Counted from the first letter of the stretch, positions 1 to 9,970 are shown. The stretch: DNA of 64,000 nucleotides from Streptomyces anulatus (GCF_014650675.1 NZ_BMVK01000005.1:372001-436000), one strand, 5' to 3'. Translations and numbers: made by a program. Notes: generated by a model from the sequence alone, not told the origin.

Positions 1-2388
1 CCGGCCGGCACCCCCACCAAGATCACCCAGGGGTCGCCCACCAAGGGCGGCATCGGCGAGTCCACGCTCCGCCCCGACGGCACCCTCAAGGTCACCGGCG
101 AGTTCGCGTACTCCTCCGACATGTGGCACGAGGACATGCTGTGGGGCCAGACGCTGCGCTCCACCGTCGCACACGCCGAGATCGTCTCCATCGACACCTC
201 CGAGGCGCTCGCGACGTCCGGCGTCTACGCCGTGATGACCTACGACGACCTGCCCGCCGAGATGAAGAACTACGGCCTGGAGATCCAGGACACCCCGGTT
301 CTCGCCCACGGCAAGGTCCGTCACCACGGTGAGCCGGTCGCGATCGTGGCCGCCGACCACCCGGAGACCGCGCGCCGCGCCGCGGCCAAGATCAAGATCG
401 AGTACCGCGAGCTGCCGCTCATCACCGACGAGGCCTCGGCGACCGCTCCCGACGCCGTGCTCGTGCACGAGGGCCGCGACGACCACCACATCGGCCACGT
501 CCCGCACCCCAACATCGTGCACCGCCAGCCGATCATCCGAGGCGACGCCGACGAGGCCGCGAAGCGGGCCGACGTCATCGTCACCGGCGACTACACCTTC
601 GGCATGCAGGACCAGGCCTTCCTCGGCCCCGAGTCCGGCCTCGCGGTGCCCTCCGAGGACGGCGGCGTCGAGCTGTACGTCGCCACCCAGTGGCTGCACT
701 CGGACCTCGGCCAGATCGCCCCCGTCCTCGGCCTGCCCGAGGAGAAGGTCCGCATGACGCTCTCCGGCGTCGGCGGGGCCTTCGGCGGCCGCGAGGACAT
801 CTCGATGCAGATCCACGCCTGCCTGCTGGCGCTCCGCACCGGCAAGCCGGTCAAGATCGTCTACAACCGGTTCGAGTCCTTCTTCGGACACGTCCACCGG
901 CACCCGGCGAAGCTCCACTACGAGCACGGCGCCACCAAGGACGGCAAGCTCACGCACATGAAGTGCCGCATCGTCCTGGACGGCGGGGCCTACGCCTCCG
1001 CCTCCCCGGCCGTCGTCGGCAATGCCTCCTCGCTCTCGGTCGGCCCGTACGTCGTCGAGGACGTCGACATCGAGGCGATCGCGCTCTACACCAACAACCC
1101 GCCCTGCGGCGCGATGCGCGGCTTCGGCGCGGTCCAGGCGTGCTTCGCCTACGAGGCGCAGATGGACAAGCTCGCCGCGAAGCTGGACATGGACCCGGTG
1201 GAGTTCCGGCAGCTCAACGCCATGGAACAGGGCACCCTGCTGCCCACCGGACAGTCGTGCGACTCGCCGGCCCCGGTCGCCGAGCTGCTGCGCCTGGTCA
1301 AGTCCCGGCCGCTGCCGCCCGAGCAGCAGTGGCTGGCGGCGGGCAGCGAGGGCACCTCCGTCGACGTCCGCGCGCTGCCCGGCGGGCTCTCCAACACCAC
1401 CCACGGCGAAGGCGTCGTGCGGGGTGTCGGCTACGCGGTCGGCCTGAAGAACGTCGGCTTCTCCGAAGGCTTCGACGACTACTCCACCGCCCGGGTCCGG
1501 ATGGAGGTCATCAACGGCGAACCGGTCGCGACCGTGCACACCGCGATGGCCGAGGTCGGCCAGGGCGGCGTCACCGTCCACGCCCAGATCGCCCGTACCG
1601 AACTCGGCGTCAACCAGGTCACCATCCACCCCGCCGACACCCGGGTCGGCTCCGCCGGATCCACCTCCGCCTCCCGCCAGACGTACGTCACCGGCGGCGC
1701 GGTCAAGAACTCCTGCGAAGCCGTACGGGAGAAGGTCCTGGAGCTGGGCCGCACCAAGTTCGGCACCTACCACCCGGCCTGGGCCACCGCCGAACTCCTC
1801 CTGGAGGGCGGCAAGGTCGTCACCGACGGCGGCGAGGTGCTGGCCGACCTCGCCGACGTCCTGGAGGACGAGGCGATCGACATCGAGCTGGAGTGGCGCC
1901 ACCGGCCCACCGAGGCGTTCGACCTGCGCACCGGACAGGGCAACGGCCACGTCCAGTACTCCTTCGCCGCGCACCGCGCGGTCGTCGAGGTCGACACCGA
2001 GCTCGGCCTGGTCAAGGTCATCGAACTGGCCTGCGCCCAGGACGTCGGCAAGGCGCTCAACCCGCTCTCCGTCCTCGGCCAGATCCAGGGCGGCACCCTC
2101 CAGGGCATGGGGGTCGCCGTGATGGAGGAGATCATCGTCGACCCGAAGACCGCGAAGGTGCGCAACCCGTCCTTCACGGACTACCTCCTGCCCACCATCC
2201 TCGACACGCCGACCATCCCCGTCGACGTGCTCGAACTCGCCGACGAGAACGCCCCGTACGGGCTGCGCGGCATCGGCGAGGCCCCCACCCTGTCGTCCAC
2301 CCCGGCCGTCCTCGCGGCGATCCGGAACGCGACGGGTCTTGAGCTCAACAGGACACCGGTGCGGCCCGAACACCTCACCGGCGCCTGA
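1..2388 (+). CDS. Xanthine dehydrogenase molybdopterin-binding subunit (5' partial)
   Basis: Large catalytic subunit of a xanthine dehydrogenase-family molybdenum hydroxylase, which oxidises hypoxanthine/xanthine to urate in the cytoplasm. The reading frame is open from the first base and contains conserved family sequence upstream of the first ATG at 121, so the true start lies outside the window; 795 residues are visible, close to a full-length subunit. Visible signatures are GVGGAFGGRE (about residues 256-265, molybdopterin contact), GAMRGFG (about 370) and RGIGEAP near the C-terminus, whose Glu (about 760) is the family's catalytic base. A strong hairpin follows the stop. The purine permease and the XdhC maturation factor downstream support the purine role. 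FAD and 2Fe-2S subunit genes presumably lie upstream. A related aldehyde oxidase cannot be excluded from this subunit alone. Confidence 0.93.
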   Translation, partial: PAGTPTKITQGSPTKGGIGESTLRPDGTLKVTGEFAYSSDMWHEDMLWGQTLRSTVAHAEIVSIDTSEALATSGVYAVMTYDDLPAEMKNYGLEIQDTPVLAHGKVRHHGEPVAIVAADHPETARRAAAKIKIEYRELPLITDEASATAPDAVLVHEGRDDHHIGHVPHPNIVHRQPIIRGDADEAAKRADVIVTGDYTFGMQDQAFLGPESGLAVPSEDGGVELYVATQWLHSDLGQIAPVLGLPEEKVRMTLSGVGGAFGGREDISMQIHACLLALRTGKPVKIVYNRFESFFGHVHRHPAKLHYEHGATKDGKLTHMKCRIVLDGGAYASASPAVVGNASSLSVGPYVVEDVDIEAIALYTNNPPCGAMRGFGAVQACFAYEAQMDKLAAKLDMDPVEFRQLNAMEQGTLLPTGQSCDSPAPVAELLRLVKSRPLPPEQQWLAAGSEGTSVDVRALPGGLSNTTHGEGVVRGVGYAVGLKNVGFSEGFDDYSTARVRMEVINGEPVATVHTAMAEVGQGGVTVHAQIARTELGVNQVTIHPADTRVGSAGSTSASRQTYVTGGAVKNSCEAVREKVLELGRTKFGTYHPAWATAELLLEGGKVVTDGGEVLADLADVLEDEAIDIELEWRHRPTEAFDLRTGQGNGHVQYSFAAHRAVVEVDTELGLVKVIELACAQDVGKALNPLSVLGQIQGGTLQGMGVAVMEEIIVDPKTAKVRNPSFTDYLLPTILDTPTIPVDVLELADENAPYGLRGIGEAPTLSSTPAVLAAIRNATGLELNRTPVRPEHLTGA

Positions 2389-2392
2389 GATC

Positions 2393-2428
2393 CTGCCGGG
2401 CGGCCTCCCACCGGTCGCCGCCCGGCAG
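2393..2428 (+). terminator. Hairpin terminator after the xanthine dehydrogenase gene
   Basis: Perfect 12-bp inverted repeat CTGCCGGGCGGC / GCCGCCCGGCAG with a 12-nt loop, 5 nt after the stop codon. No T-run follows, as is common in Streptomyces. Confidence 0.7.
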
Positions 2429-2717
2429 TCTCCGAGCGGTCCCCCCCGAACTCTCCGGGCGGTGCGCAGCGCCGAGAACGTCACACTTTTCCGCACCCCG
2501 CACCGTCCGGAGGCACCAAGTACCGCACCGCTCGCGGTTCTTCACCGTGCCGAGCGCACGGCATCGCCTCACGGACCATCCGTGCCGCCGGCACATCCGT
2601 TCTGCTTCACCGTCCGTCCCGGCCGTCCCCGGGTCGTGCAGCCGACGCAGTCATCCCAAATCCCGCATTCAGGAATCTCCAAGCGGGTGCCCCTGTGAAC
2701 CTTGGGAGTCAGGCATC
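2429..2717. other. Intergenic region before the purine permease
   Basis: About 290 bases without a convincing gene. It presumably carries the promoter of the permease-xdhC unit, but I see no clear -35/-10 pair. Neither purine-regulon box found elsewhere in the window (TTCCGTNNNGCRGAA or TCAACANNNTGTTGA) is present. Confidence 0.4.
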
Positions 2718-4175
2718 ATGACCCAGCAGTCAGTGGAACCGAAGACCAGCGCGGAGGCCGCGGGCCCCGGCTCGCGCGTCCCCGCCGGAAGATCATGGCT
2801 CGACCGGTACTTCCACATATCCGAACGAGGATCCACCGTCGCGCGCGAGCTGCGCGGCGGCGTCACGACCTTCATGGCCATGGCGTACATCCTTCTGCTC
2901 AACCCGCTGATCCTGGGCGGGGAGGACCTCAACGGCAACCTCCTCAGCCAGCCCGGCCTGATCACCGCGACCGCCTTCGCGGCGGCCGCGACGACCCTGC
3001 TCATGGGCTTCGTCGGCAAGGTGCCCCTGGCGCTCGCCGCCGGGCTCAGCGTCTCCGGCGTGCTCGCCTCGCAGGTCGCGCCCAACATGACCTGGCCGCA
3101 GGCCATGGGCATGTGTGTGATCTACGGTGTGGTGATCTGCCTCCTGGTGGTCACCGGCCTCCGCGAGATGATCATGAACGCGATCCCGCTCGCGCTCAAG
3201 CACGGCATCACCATGGGCATCGGGCTCTTCATCGCCCTCATCGGCCTCTACAAGGCCGGATTCGTCCACCAGGGCGAGGCGACCCCCGTCTCCCTCGGCC
3301 CGGCCGGTGAACTCGCCGGCTGGCCCGTCCTCATCTTCTGCGTGACCCTGCTGCTCATCTTCATGCTCCAGGCGCGCAACATCCCCGGCGCGATCCTCAT
3401 CGGCATCGCCGTCGGCACCGTGGTCGCGATCGTCATCAACGCGATCGTCGACATCGACCCCAAGACGTGGAGCAGCGGCCCGCCGGAGCTGGAGGGCAGC
3501 GCGGTCTCCGCCCCCGACTTCTCGCTCTTCGGGAACGTCGAGTTCGGCGGCTGGGGAGACGTCGGGGTGATGACGGTCGGCATGATCGTCTTCACCCTGG
3601 TGCTGGCCGGCTTCTTCGACGCGATGGCCACCATCATCGGCGTCGGCACCGAGGCCAAGCTCGCCGACGACAAGGGCCGTATGCCGGGCCTGTCCAAGGC
3701 GCTGTTCATCGACGGCGCCGGCGGCGTGATCGGCGGTGTCGCCTCGGGCTCCGGCCAGACGGTCTTCGTGGAGTCGGCCACCGGCGTCGGCGAAGGGGCC
3801 CGGACCGGGCTCGCCTCCGCCGTCACCGGCCTCTTCTTCGCCGCCTGTCTCTTCTTCACCCCGCTCACCGCGATCGTGCCGACCGAGGTGGCCTCCGCCG
3901 CCCTCGTCGTCATCGGCGCGATGATGATGCAGAACGCCCGGCACGTGGACTGGAGCGACCGCTCGGTCGCCATCCCGGTCTTCCTGACCGTGGTCCTGAT
4001 GCCCTTCACGTACACCATCACCACCGGTGTCGCCGCGGGTGTCATCGCGTACAGCGCCATCAAGCTCGCCCAGGGCCGGGCCCGCGAGGTCGGGGCCTTC
4101 ATGTGGGGGCTGACGGTGATCTTCATCGTCTTCTTCGCCCTCAACCCGATCGAGAGCTGGCTGGGCGTCCACTGA
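2718..4175 (+). CDS. AzgA-type purine permease (NCS2 superfamily)
   Basis: Integral membrane proton:purine symporter of the AzgA/GhxP (hypoxanthine-guanine-adenine) branch, 485 residues, which is usual for the family. The start is the ATG at 2718, preceded by GGGAG; the frame is open further upstream but without an RBS or family-like sequence. The N-terminal segment contains MAYILLLNPLIL, typical of AzgA proteins, followed by about a dozen hydrophobic helices and a conserved FFDAMATIIG segment. It sits between xanthine dehydrogenase and xdhC on the same strand, 36 bp before xdhC, so uptake of the dehydrogenase substrate is the likely role. Exact base specificity (adenine, guanine, hypoxanthine) cannot be read from sequence. 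Confidence 0.92.
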   Translation: MTQQSVEPKTSAEAAGPGSRVPAGRSWLDRYFHISERGSTVARELRGGVTTFMAMAYILLLNPLILGGEDLNGNLLSQPGLITATAFAAAATTLLMGFVGKVPLALAAGLSVSGVLASQVAPNMTWPQAMGMCVIYGVVICLLVVTGLREMIMNAIPLALKHGITMGIGLFIALIGLYKAGFVHQGEATPVSLGPAGELAGWPVLIFCVTLLLIFMLQARNIPGAILIGIAVGTVVAIVINAIVDIDPKTWSSGPPELEGSAVSAPDFSLFGNVEFGGWGDVGVMTVGMIVFTLVLAGFFDAMATIIGVGTEAKLADDKGRMPGLSKALFIDGAGGVIGGVASGSGQTVFVESATGVGEGARTGLASAVTGLFFAACLFFTPLTAIVPTEVASAALVVIGAMMMQNARHVDWSDRSVAIPVFLTVVLMPFTYTITTGVAAGVIAYSAIKLAQGRAREVGAFMWGLTVIFIVFFALNPIESWLGVH

Positions 4176-4211
4176 CGCCCGAGCCCCCTTCACGCCCAAA
4201 GGAGACACGCC

Positions 4212-5354
4212 ATGCTGGACATCGCCGAGGAGCTGCACCGGTGGGTCTCGCAGGGACGCGAGTTCGCCGTCGCCACCGTGGTGGCGGTCGGCGGCAGCGC
4301 GCCCCGGCAGCCAGGAGCCGCCCTCGCCGTCGACCGCGACGGCACGGCCATCGGTTCGGTGTCCGGCGGATGCGTGGAGGGGGCTGTCTACGAACTGTGC
4401 CAACAGGCTCTGGACGACGGGGAATCCGTTCGCGAGCGCTTCGGCTACAGCGACGAGGACGCCTTCGCGGTCGGTCTGACCTGCGGCGGCGTCATCGACA
4501 TCCTGGTGACACCGGTACGGACGGACGACCCCGCCCGCCCGGTGTTCGCCGCCGCGCTCGCGGCCGCCGCCGAGGGGACGGCGGCCGCGCTGGCACGCGT
4601 CACGGACGGACCCGGGGAACTGCTCGGACTCCCGCTCCTGGTCCGCGCCGACGGCAGCCACGAGGGCGGGCTCGGCGGCCACCCGGCGCTCGACCGGACC
4701 GCCGCCGCCGAGGCCCGCGCCCTGCTCGACGCGGGCCGCACCGGGCCGCTCGCCATCGGCGCGGAGGGATCCCGCTGCGGACGGCCCATCGAGCTGCTGG
4801 TCGAATCCAGCGTTCCGCCGCCGCGCATGATCGTCTTCGGTGCCATCGACTTCGCCGCCGCGCTGGTCCGCGCCGGGAAGTTCCTCGGCTACCGGGTCAC
4901 CGTCTGCGACGCCCGACCGGTTTTCGCCACCGAGGCACGCTTCCCCGAGGCCGACGAGATCGTCGTCGACTGGCCCCACCGCTACCTCGCCGGGACCGCG
5001 ACCGACGCGCGCACCGTGCTCTGCGTCCTCACCCACGACGCCAAGTTCGACATACCGCTGCTGGAGGCCGCCCTGCGCCTCCCGGTCGCGTACGTCGGCG
5101 CGATGGGCTCCCGCCGCACCCACCTGGACCGCGACGACCGGCTGCGCGAGGTCGGCCTCACCGACCGTGAACGGGCGCGGCTGCACTCGCCGATCGGGCT
5201 CGACCTGGGCGCCCGTACGCCGGAGGAGACGGCCCTGTCCATCGCCGCCGAGATCGTCGCGGTCCGGCGCGGCGGCAGCGGCGTACCGCTCACCGGGGCC
5301 CATACCCCCATTCATCACGACAGCAGCGGACAGCCGCTCGCCTCGGTGGCCTGA
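4212..5354 (+). CDS. xdhC: XdhC/CoxI family molybdenum-cofactor maturation protein
   Basis: Cytoplasmic chaperone that binds the molybdenum cofactor, promotes its sulfuration and delivers it to xanthine dehydrogenase. 380 residues. The N-terminal XdhC_CoxI domain (about 5-105) has AVGGSAPRQPGAA and a SGGCVEG loop; a second Cys occurs in LTCGG. A Rossmann-like C-terminal domain (about 205-350) begins RMIVFGAIDFAAALVRAG and contains AYVGAMGSRRTH. The start ATG has AAAGGAGA upstream. The gene follows the purine permease closely and the dehydrogenase subunit lies just before that, the expected context. A terminator-like hairpin follows. Confidence 0.92.
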   Translation: MLDIAEELHRWVSQGREFAVATVVAVGGSAPRQPGAALAVDRDGTAIGSVSGGCVEGAVYELCQQALDDGESVRERFGYSDEDAFAVGLTCGGVIDILVTPVRTDDPARPVFAAALAAAAEGTAAALARVTDGPGELLGLPLLVRADGSHEGGLGGHPALDRTAAAEARALLDAGRTGPLAIGAEGSRCGRPIELLVESSVPPPRMIVFGAIDFAAALVRAGKFLGYRVTVCDARPVFATEARFPEADEIVVDWPHRYLAGTATDARTVLCVLTHDAKFDIPLLEAALRLPVAYVGAMGSRRTHLDRDDRLREVGLTDRERARLHSPIGLDLGARTPEETALSIAAEIVAVRRGGSGVPLTGAHTPIHHDSSGQPLASVA

Positions 5355-5381
5355 AACGTCCGTCAACAGCCTGTCCACCTC

Positions 5382-5413
5382 GGGCGGGTTACCGCCACGG
5401 CGGTTTCCCGCCC
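5382..5413 (+). terminator. Stem-loop terminator after xdhC
   Basis: Nested inverted repeat: outer GGGCGGG/CCCGCCC (5382-5388, 5407-5413) and inner ACCGCC/GGCGGT (5391-5396, 5399-5404) separated by TT internal loops. It lies 28 nt after the xdhC stop and before the subtilase gene. Confidence 0.6.
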
Positions 5414-5459
5414 GACCGCAACGCAGCGGTCTTCCCGGATTTGCCGGTAGATCAACTGC

Positions 5460-8400
5460 ATGACTTCTTCCCCCTCCTCCGTTCCCGGCCGGGCGAGATC
5501 CGCCCGCCCAGGACGCAGAGCCCTGCTCCTGGCGACCTCGGCGGCCCTGATGGGCGGCATGCTGGTCCCCTTCGCCGGCACCGCGGGCGCCGCCCCCGCA
5601 CCCCGCTCCGAGACCCCGCGCTCCGACGTACGCACCGAGAGCCACACCGTCACTCTGATCACCGGTGACGTCGTGCGTTACGTGGACGGCCCCGGCGACC
5701 AGGACACCGTCACCGTGGACCGCCCCGACGGCGCGAGCGGCGGCGTGCGCATCCAGCAGGCGGGCGAGGACGTGTACGTCCTGCCCGACGAGGCCACCAC
5801 GCTGATCGCTGCGGGCACCCTGGACCGACGGCTGTTCAACGTCTCGGCCCTGGTGCGGATGGGATACGACGACGAGGGCACCGGCTCCGTCCCGCTCATC
5901 GCCACCTACCCGCCCGCACGGGGCAAGGCGCTGCCCGCCGCCCCGCGCGGCGCGAAGAAGGTCCGCACCCTCGAATCCGTCAACGGGGCAGCCCTCACGG
6001 CCGACAAGGACGACGCTCGGACGTTCTGGAGCGCCATCACCCGTACGGAAAAGGCCCGTTCGCTCGACGGCGGGATCGCGAAACTCTGGCTGGACGGCCG
6101 CTCCGAGGCGCTGCTGACCGAGTCGGTGCCGCAGGTGGGCGCCCCGCAGGCGTGGGCCGCCGGCTTCGACGGCAAGGGCGCCAAGGTCGCCGTCCTGGAC
6201 ACCGGCATCGACGCCGACCACCCGGACGTCAAGGACCGCGTCGTCGGCGCCCGCAGCTTCGTCCCGGGCGAGGAGGTCGACGACAAGAACGGTCACGGCA
6301 CGCACGTCGCCTCCACCATCGCCGGGTCCGGCGCCGCCTCCGAGGGCGCCAACAAGGGCGTCGCCCCGGCGGCCGACCTGCTCGTCGGCAAGGTCCTCAG
6401 CGACGAGGGCTCCGGCGCGGACTCCGGGATCATCGAGGCCATGGAGTGGGCCAAGGCCGAAGGGGCCGACGTCGTCTCCATGAGCCTCGGCTCCCCGGTG
6501 CCCGACGACGGCACGGACCCGATGTCCCAGGCGGTGAACTCCCTCTCGGCGGACGGCGGTCCGCTGTTCGTGATCGCGGCGGGCAACGCGTACGGGGCGG
6601 GCACCATCGGCTCGCCCGGCTCGGCGGAGCAGGCGCTCACCATCGCCGCCGTCGACAAGCAGGACGGCCGCGCCGCCTTCTCCTCGATGGGCCCGCTGGT
6701 CCGCTCGCACGGCCTGAAGCCCGATCTGTCGGCCCCCGGCGTCGACATCAACGCCGCCGCCTCGCAGTCCGTCCCCGGCATCGAGGGCATGTACCAGTCG
6801 ATGTCCGGTACGTCGATGGCCACGCCCCATGTCGCGGGCGCGGCGGCCATCCTGAAGCAGCGTCACCCCGACTGGTCCGGTCAGCGCATCAAGGACGCGC
6901 TGATGACCTCGTCCAAGAAGCTCGACGCGTACACCCCGTACGAGCAGGGCACCGGCCGGCTGGATGTGAAGGCGGCGATCGACACGACGATCGAGGCCAC
7001 CGGCTCGGTCCAGGTGGCCTCCTACGACTGGCCGCACAGCCCGTCCGACCAGGTCGCCGAGCGCACCATCACCTACCGCAACGCGGGTGACACGGACGTC
7101 ACGCTGAACCTGGCCACCGACACGGACGAGGCGGCGTACACGCTGTCCACCGACACGCTGACCGTCCCGGCCGGGGGCACCGCGGAGGCGGTCCTGTCCC
7201 TGGACCCGGCCGAGGTCGCCAACGACACCACCTTCTCCGGCCAGGTCGTCGCGACCGACGCGGCGGGCGCGACGGTCGCGCACACCGGCTTCGCGCTCAC
7301 CAAGGAGAAGGAGCTGCACGACCTGACGGTGAAGCTCCGCGACCGGTCGGGCAAGCCGATGGACGGCCTCGTCGTCCTCGCCGAGCTGGGCGATCCGCAG
7401 CTCGGCCTCGTCCAGGTCAGCGGCGGCGAGACCACCCTGCGCCTGCCGCCCGGCAACTACACCGCCTGGGCCTCCGTGGACATCGACGGCGACCGCCCCG
7501 ACTCCAGGGCCGTCGCGTTCCTCGCGGCCCCCGAGACGATCCTCACCGGCTCCACCACCGTCACCCTCGACGCCTCCAAGGCCCGCAAGATCGACGTGCG
7601 GACCCCGAAGGAGACCGAGACCCGCCAGCTCCGCTACGACATGGCGCGCACCGCCCCGGACGGCACCGTCCAGCGTGACGCGTTCCAAATCCCGCTGACC
7701 TACGACCAGTTGTGGGCGAGCCCCACCAAGAAGGTCACCCAGGGCAGCTTCAGCTTCCTGACCCGCTGGCGTCAGGGCGAGAAGCTGATCGACGTCGAGG
7801 CCGACGGCCGTGACGTGCCGGTCTTCGTCCAGGGCGGCGCGGCGGTCGCCGAGGACCGCAGGCAGAAGCTGAAAGCGGTGTACGCGGGCAAGGGCGCACC
7901 GGCCGACTACCGGGGTGTGGACGCGCGCGGCAAGGCGGTCGTCATCACCCGCAGCGCCGACGTCGCGCCCGCCGAGCGCCTCGCGGCCGCGCTGGCGGCC
8001 GGGGCCGAGGCGCTGTTCGTCGTCAACGACGAGCGCGGCGTGGCGATGGAGAGCTACACCCCGTGGGGCGAGCAGACCACGATCCCCGTCGCCTCCGTCC
8101 AGACGTCCGCGGGCGAGAGCCTGATCAGGGCGGCGCAGCGCGGCAAGAAGGTCCAGGTCGACCAGAAGAAGTTCGCGGACTACGTGTACGACCTGGTGGA
8201 CCGCCACGACGGCACGATCCCGGACCGCTCGCTGGCCTTCGCCCCCTCGGCCCGTCAGCTCGCGAAGGTGGAGAACACCTTCTACGGCCACAAGAAGACG
8301 CTCGGCGGCGGCTACCGCTACGACATCCCGGACTACGGGCCCGGCCTCGGCTTCGAGGAGTACGAGCAGTTCCCGGACGTCCGCACCGAATGGGTCAACC

Positions 8401-9218
8401 CGCTGCCGGGCGACTCCTTCTGGTACGAGAACCACGCGGTCCTGGGCGCCGACCAGTCCGGCACGGCGCACGAGATGCGCAGCGCGGAGCTGGACTACCG
8501 GGCGGGCAAGGACTACCGCGCCGAGTGGTTCGCCCCGGTGACCCGGCCCCGCCTCGGCACCGGCTACTGGGGGCCGTTCCGCACAGTCCACAACGACGTC
8601 CAGTTCAACATCACCCCGTGGACGGACGCGGGCGCGGGCCACTCCGGCTCGATGCCCGAGAACGAGTACGACACCACCTCCTACGCCTTCTACCAGGGCG
8701 ACAAGGAGCTGAAGAAGGGCGCGGGCAGGGCCGGATACGTCTGGGACCTCGCCGCCGAGAAGCTCCCGTACCGTCTGGTCATCGACTCGGAGCGGGACGC
8801 GGAGACCTGGAAGACGTCGACCCGCACCCACTCCGAGTGGGGCTTCGTCTCCGGCGCCCTGGAGCCGGGCGGCCCCCAGCAGGCCGACATCCCGATGCTC
8901 CAGCTGGACTACGCCGTCGACACCGACCTGGCGGGCGACGTCCGGGCCGGCCGCACGACGGAGATCGGACTCTCCTCCGGCACCCAGGAATGGCTGCCGG
9001 GCGCGGTGAAGGCGGACAAGGCCGCGCTGTCGGTGAGTTACGACGACGGCAAGCACTGGTCGAAGGTGGAGCTCCGCCGGCAGAAGACCGGTGAGTGGAC
9101 CGCGAAGTTCCGCACCCCGTCGAAGGGCGCGACGTCGGTCTCGCTCAAGGCGCACGCGGAGGGCCCCGGCGGGCTCGTCGTCGACCAGGAGATCATCCGG
9201 GCCTTCGGCCTGAAGTGA
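5460..9218 (+). CDS. Secreted S8 (subtilisin-like) serine peptidase, large
   Basis: Extracellular subtilase of 1252 residues, much longer than a minimal subtilisin. A signal peptide (basic RRALLL start, hydrophobic core, TAGAAPA cleavage region around residue 42) and a propeptide precede the catalytic domain. The triad is visible: Asp247 in VAVLDTGID, His279 in GHGTHVAS and Ser452 in SGTSMATPH, with Asn in AAGNAYG forming the oxyanion hole. The remaining ~750 residues are beta-rich, with a GNYTAW segment and a PA-like segment around 820-900; they resemble the C-terminal extensions of large Streptomyces subtilases. ATG start chosen; no strong RBS is visible directly upstream. It is flanked by hairpins and looks monocistronic. 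Likely a degradative exoprotease. Confidence 0.93.
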   Translation: MTSSPSSVPGRARSARPGRRALLLATSAALMGGMLVPFAGTAGAAPAPRSETPRSDVRTESHTVTLITGDVVRYVDGPGDQDTVTVDRPDGASGGVRIQQAGEDVYVLPDEATTLIAAGTLDRRLFNVSALVRMGYDDEGTGSVPLIATYPPARGKALPAAPRGAKKVRTLESVNGAALTADKDDARTFWSAITRTEKARSLDGGIAKLWLDGRSEALLTESVPQVGAPQAWAAGFDGKGAKVAVLDTGIDADHPDVKDRVVGARSFVPGEEVDDKNGHGTHVASTIAGSGAASEGANKGVAPAADLLVGKVLSDEGSGADSGIIEAMEWAKAEGADVVSMSLGSPVPDDGTDPMSQAVNSLSADGGPLFVIAAGNAYGAGTIGSPGSAEQALTIAAVDKQDGRAAFSSMGPLVRSHGLKPDLSAPGVDINAAASQSVPGIEGMYQSMSGTSMATPHVAGAAAILKQRHPDWSGQRIKDALMTSSKKLDAYTPYEQGTGRLDVKAAIDTTIEATGSVQVASYDWPHSPSDQVAERTITYRNAGDTDVTLNLATDTDEAAYTLSTDTLTVPAGGTAEAVLSLDPAEVANDTTFSGQVVATDAAGATVAHTGFALTKEKELHDLTVKLRDRSGKPMDGLVVLAELGDPQLGLVQVSGGETTLRLPPGNYTAWASVDIDGDRPDSRAVAFLAAPETILTGSTTVTLDASKARKIDVRTPKETETRQLRYDMARTAPDGTVQRDAFQIPLTYDQLWASPTKKVTQGSFSFLTRWRQGEKLIDVEADGRDVPVFVQGGAAVAEDRRQKLKAVYAGKGAPADYRGVDARGKAVVITRSADVAPAERLAAALAAGAEALFVVNDERGVAMESYTPWGEQTTIPVASVQTSAGESLIRAAQRGKKVQVDQKKFADYVYDLVDRHDGTIPDRSLAFAPSARQLAKVENTFYGHKKTLGGGYRYDIPDYGPGLGFEEYEQFPDVRTEWVNPLPGDSFWYENHAVLGADQSGTAHEMRSAELDYRAGKDYRAEWFAPVTRPRLGTGYWGPFRTVHNDVQFNITPWTDAGAGHSGSMPENEYDTTSYAFYQGDKELKKGAGRAGYVWDLAAEKLPYRLVIDSERDAETWKTSTRTHSEWGFVSGALEPGGPQQADIPMLQLDYAVDTDLAGDVRAGRTTEIGLSSGTQEWLPGAVKADKAALSVSYDDGKHWSKVELRRQKTGEWTAKFRTPSKGATSVSLKAHAEGPGGLVVDQEIIRAFGLK

Positions 9219-9225
9219 CCTGCTG

Positions 9226-9263
9226 ACGTGGTCCCGCACTCCCCCGGGGGTGCGGGACCACGT
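9226..9263 (+). terminator. Strong terminator after the subtilase gene
   Basis: 14-bp perfect stem ACGTGGTCCCGCAC (9226-9239) and GTGCGGGACCACGT (9250-9263) with a 10-nt loop, starting 8 nt after the stop codon. Confidence 0.85.
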
Positions 9264-9298
9264 GCGTCGGCCTCCGGCCGGTGCGGTTGGATGAGCCC

Positions 9299-9970
9299 AT
9301 GAGCGTTCACGACGTGGCCCGCAGGCTGCCGGACATATCCGCCCTCACCGACCTCTGCCGTTCCCTGGCGATGCTCGACGCGATCCTGTGCCCCGAGTGG
9401 GACCACCGCTGGCACAGCTTCGACGCGCAGTGGTCGCCGACGGAGGCGATGGCCTCGATGCGGGACGGGTCGGGCGGGGAGTACTCCGTGGTCCTCTCCG
9501 CCGACGGCGCGTACGCGCGGGGCTTCGACCACGAGTCGCCGATGAGCCCGTACGTGGACGACGCCCCCTGGCCCGGGGTGCTCGACGAGGTGCCCGCCGT
9601 GTTCCGCCGTTACGTCGACGAGCCCTCGTTCACCGACGAGTTCGGGATGCCCGTCGTCACCGCCTGCCTCTGGCGCGCGAGCGACGACGACCGCTGGCGG
9701 GCGGGAACCATCGAGTTCCCGGAGGACGGCGAGGACTCCGACGGGGCCGACTGGCTCTTCCAACTCCTGGTCACGGGCACACCCGAGTCCTACCAGGAGT
9801 GGGCCGAGGACTATTTCGAGATCCCCGTCGACCTCGAAGCGGTACGCCACATCTATGCGCTGCGACCGCTGACCGACGACGTGATCACCGCCCTCGCCCC
9901 CGAGCGGATCCCCGCCGAACTGGCCGAGGACATCAAGGAGATCGGGTATCCGGCGGGCGTCGGGAAGTAG
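9299..9970 (+). CDS. Conserved hypothetical protein
   Basis: 223-residue acidic, soluble protein with no signal peptide or membrane segment. I do not recognise a family with confidence; the Trp- and Asp-rich composition and the mixed alpha/beta pattern recall SUKH/SMI1-like immunity folds, but no diagnostic motif is visible. The start is taken as the ATG at 9299, with the GGATGAG upstream as a weak RBS; a GTG at 9281 in the same frame has none. The gene is isolated between the subtilase terminator and a hairpin shared with the convergent amidase gene. Function unknown. Confidence 0.6.
   Translation: MSVHDVARRLPDISALTDLCRSLAMLDAILCPEWDHRWHSFDAQWSPTEAMASMRDGSGGEYSVVLSADGAYARGFDHESPMSPYVDDAPWPGVLDEVPAVFRRYVDEPSFTDEFGMPVVTACLWRASDDDRWRAGTIEFPEDGEDSDGADWLFQLLVTGTPESYQEWAEDYFEIPVDLEAVRHIYALRPLTDDVITALAPERIPAELAEDIKEIGYPAGVGK

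Noticed and set aside
5363..5377. Third copy of the TCAACA-NNN-TGTTGA box before the subtilase gene
   Set aside because: Only one arm is intact (TCAACA); the other is TGTCCA, and no promoter geometry matches.
2793..9239. Very long open frame on the minus strand (over 2100 codons)
   Set aside because: It lies antisense to well-recognised genes (purine permease, xdhC, subtilase). Such mirror frames arise from strong GC bias at third codon positions; the translation is Arg/Gly/Val-rich with no domain.
9281..9298. Earlier GTG start for the hypothetical gene at 9299
   Set aside because: No RBS precedes it, whereas the ATG at 9299 has at least a weak one.
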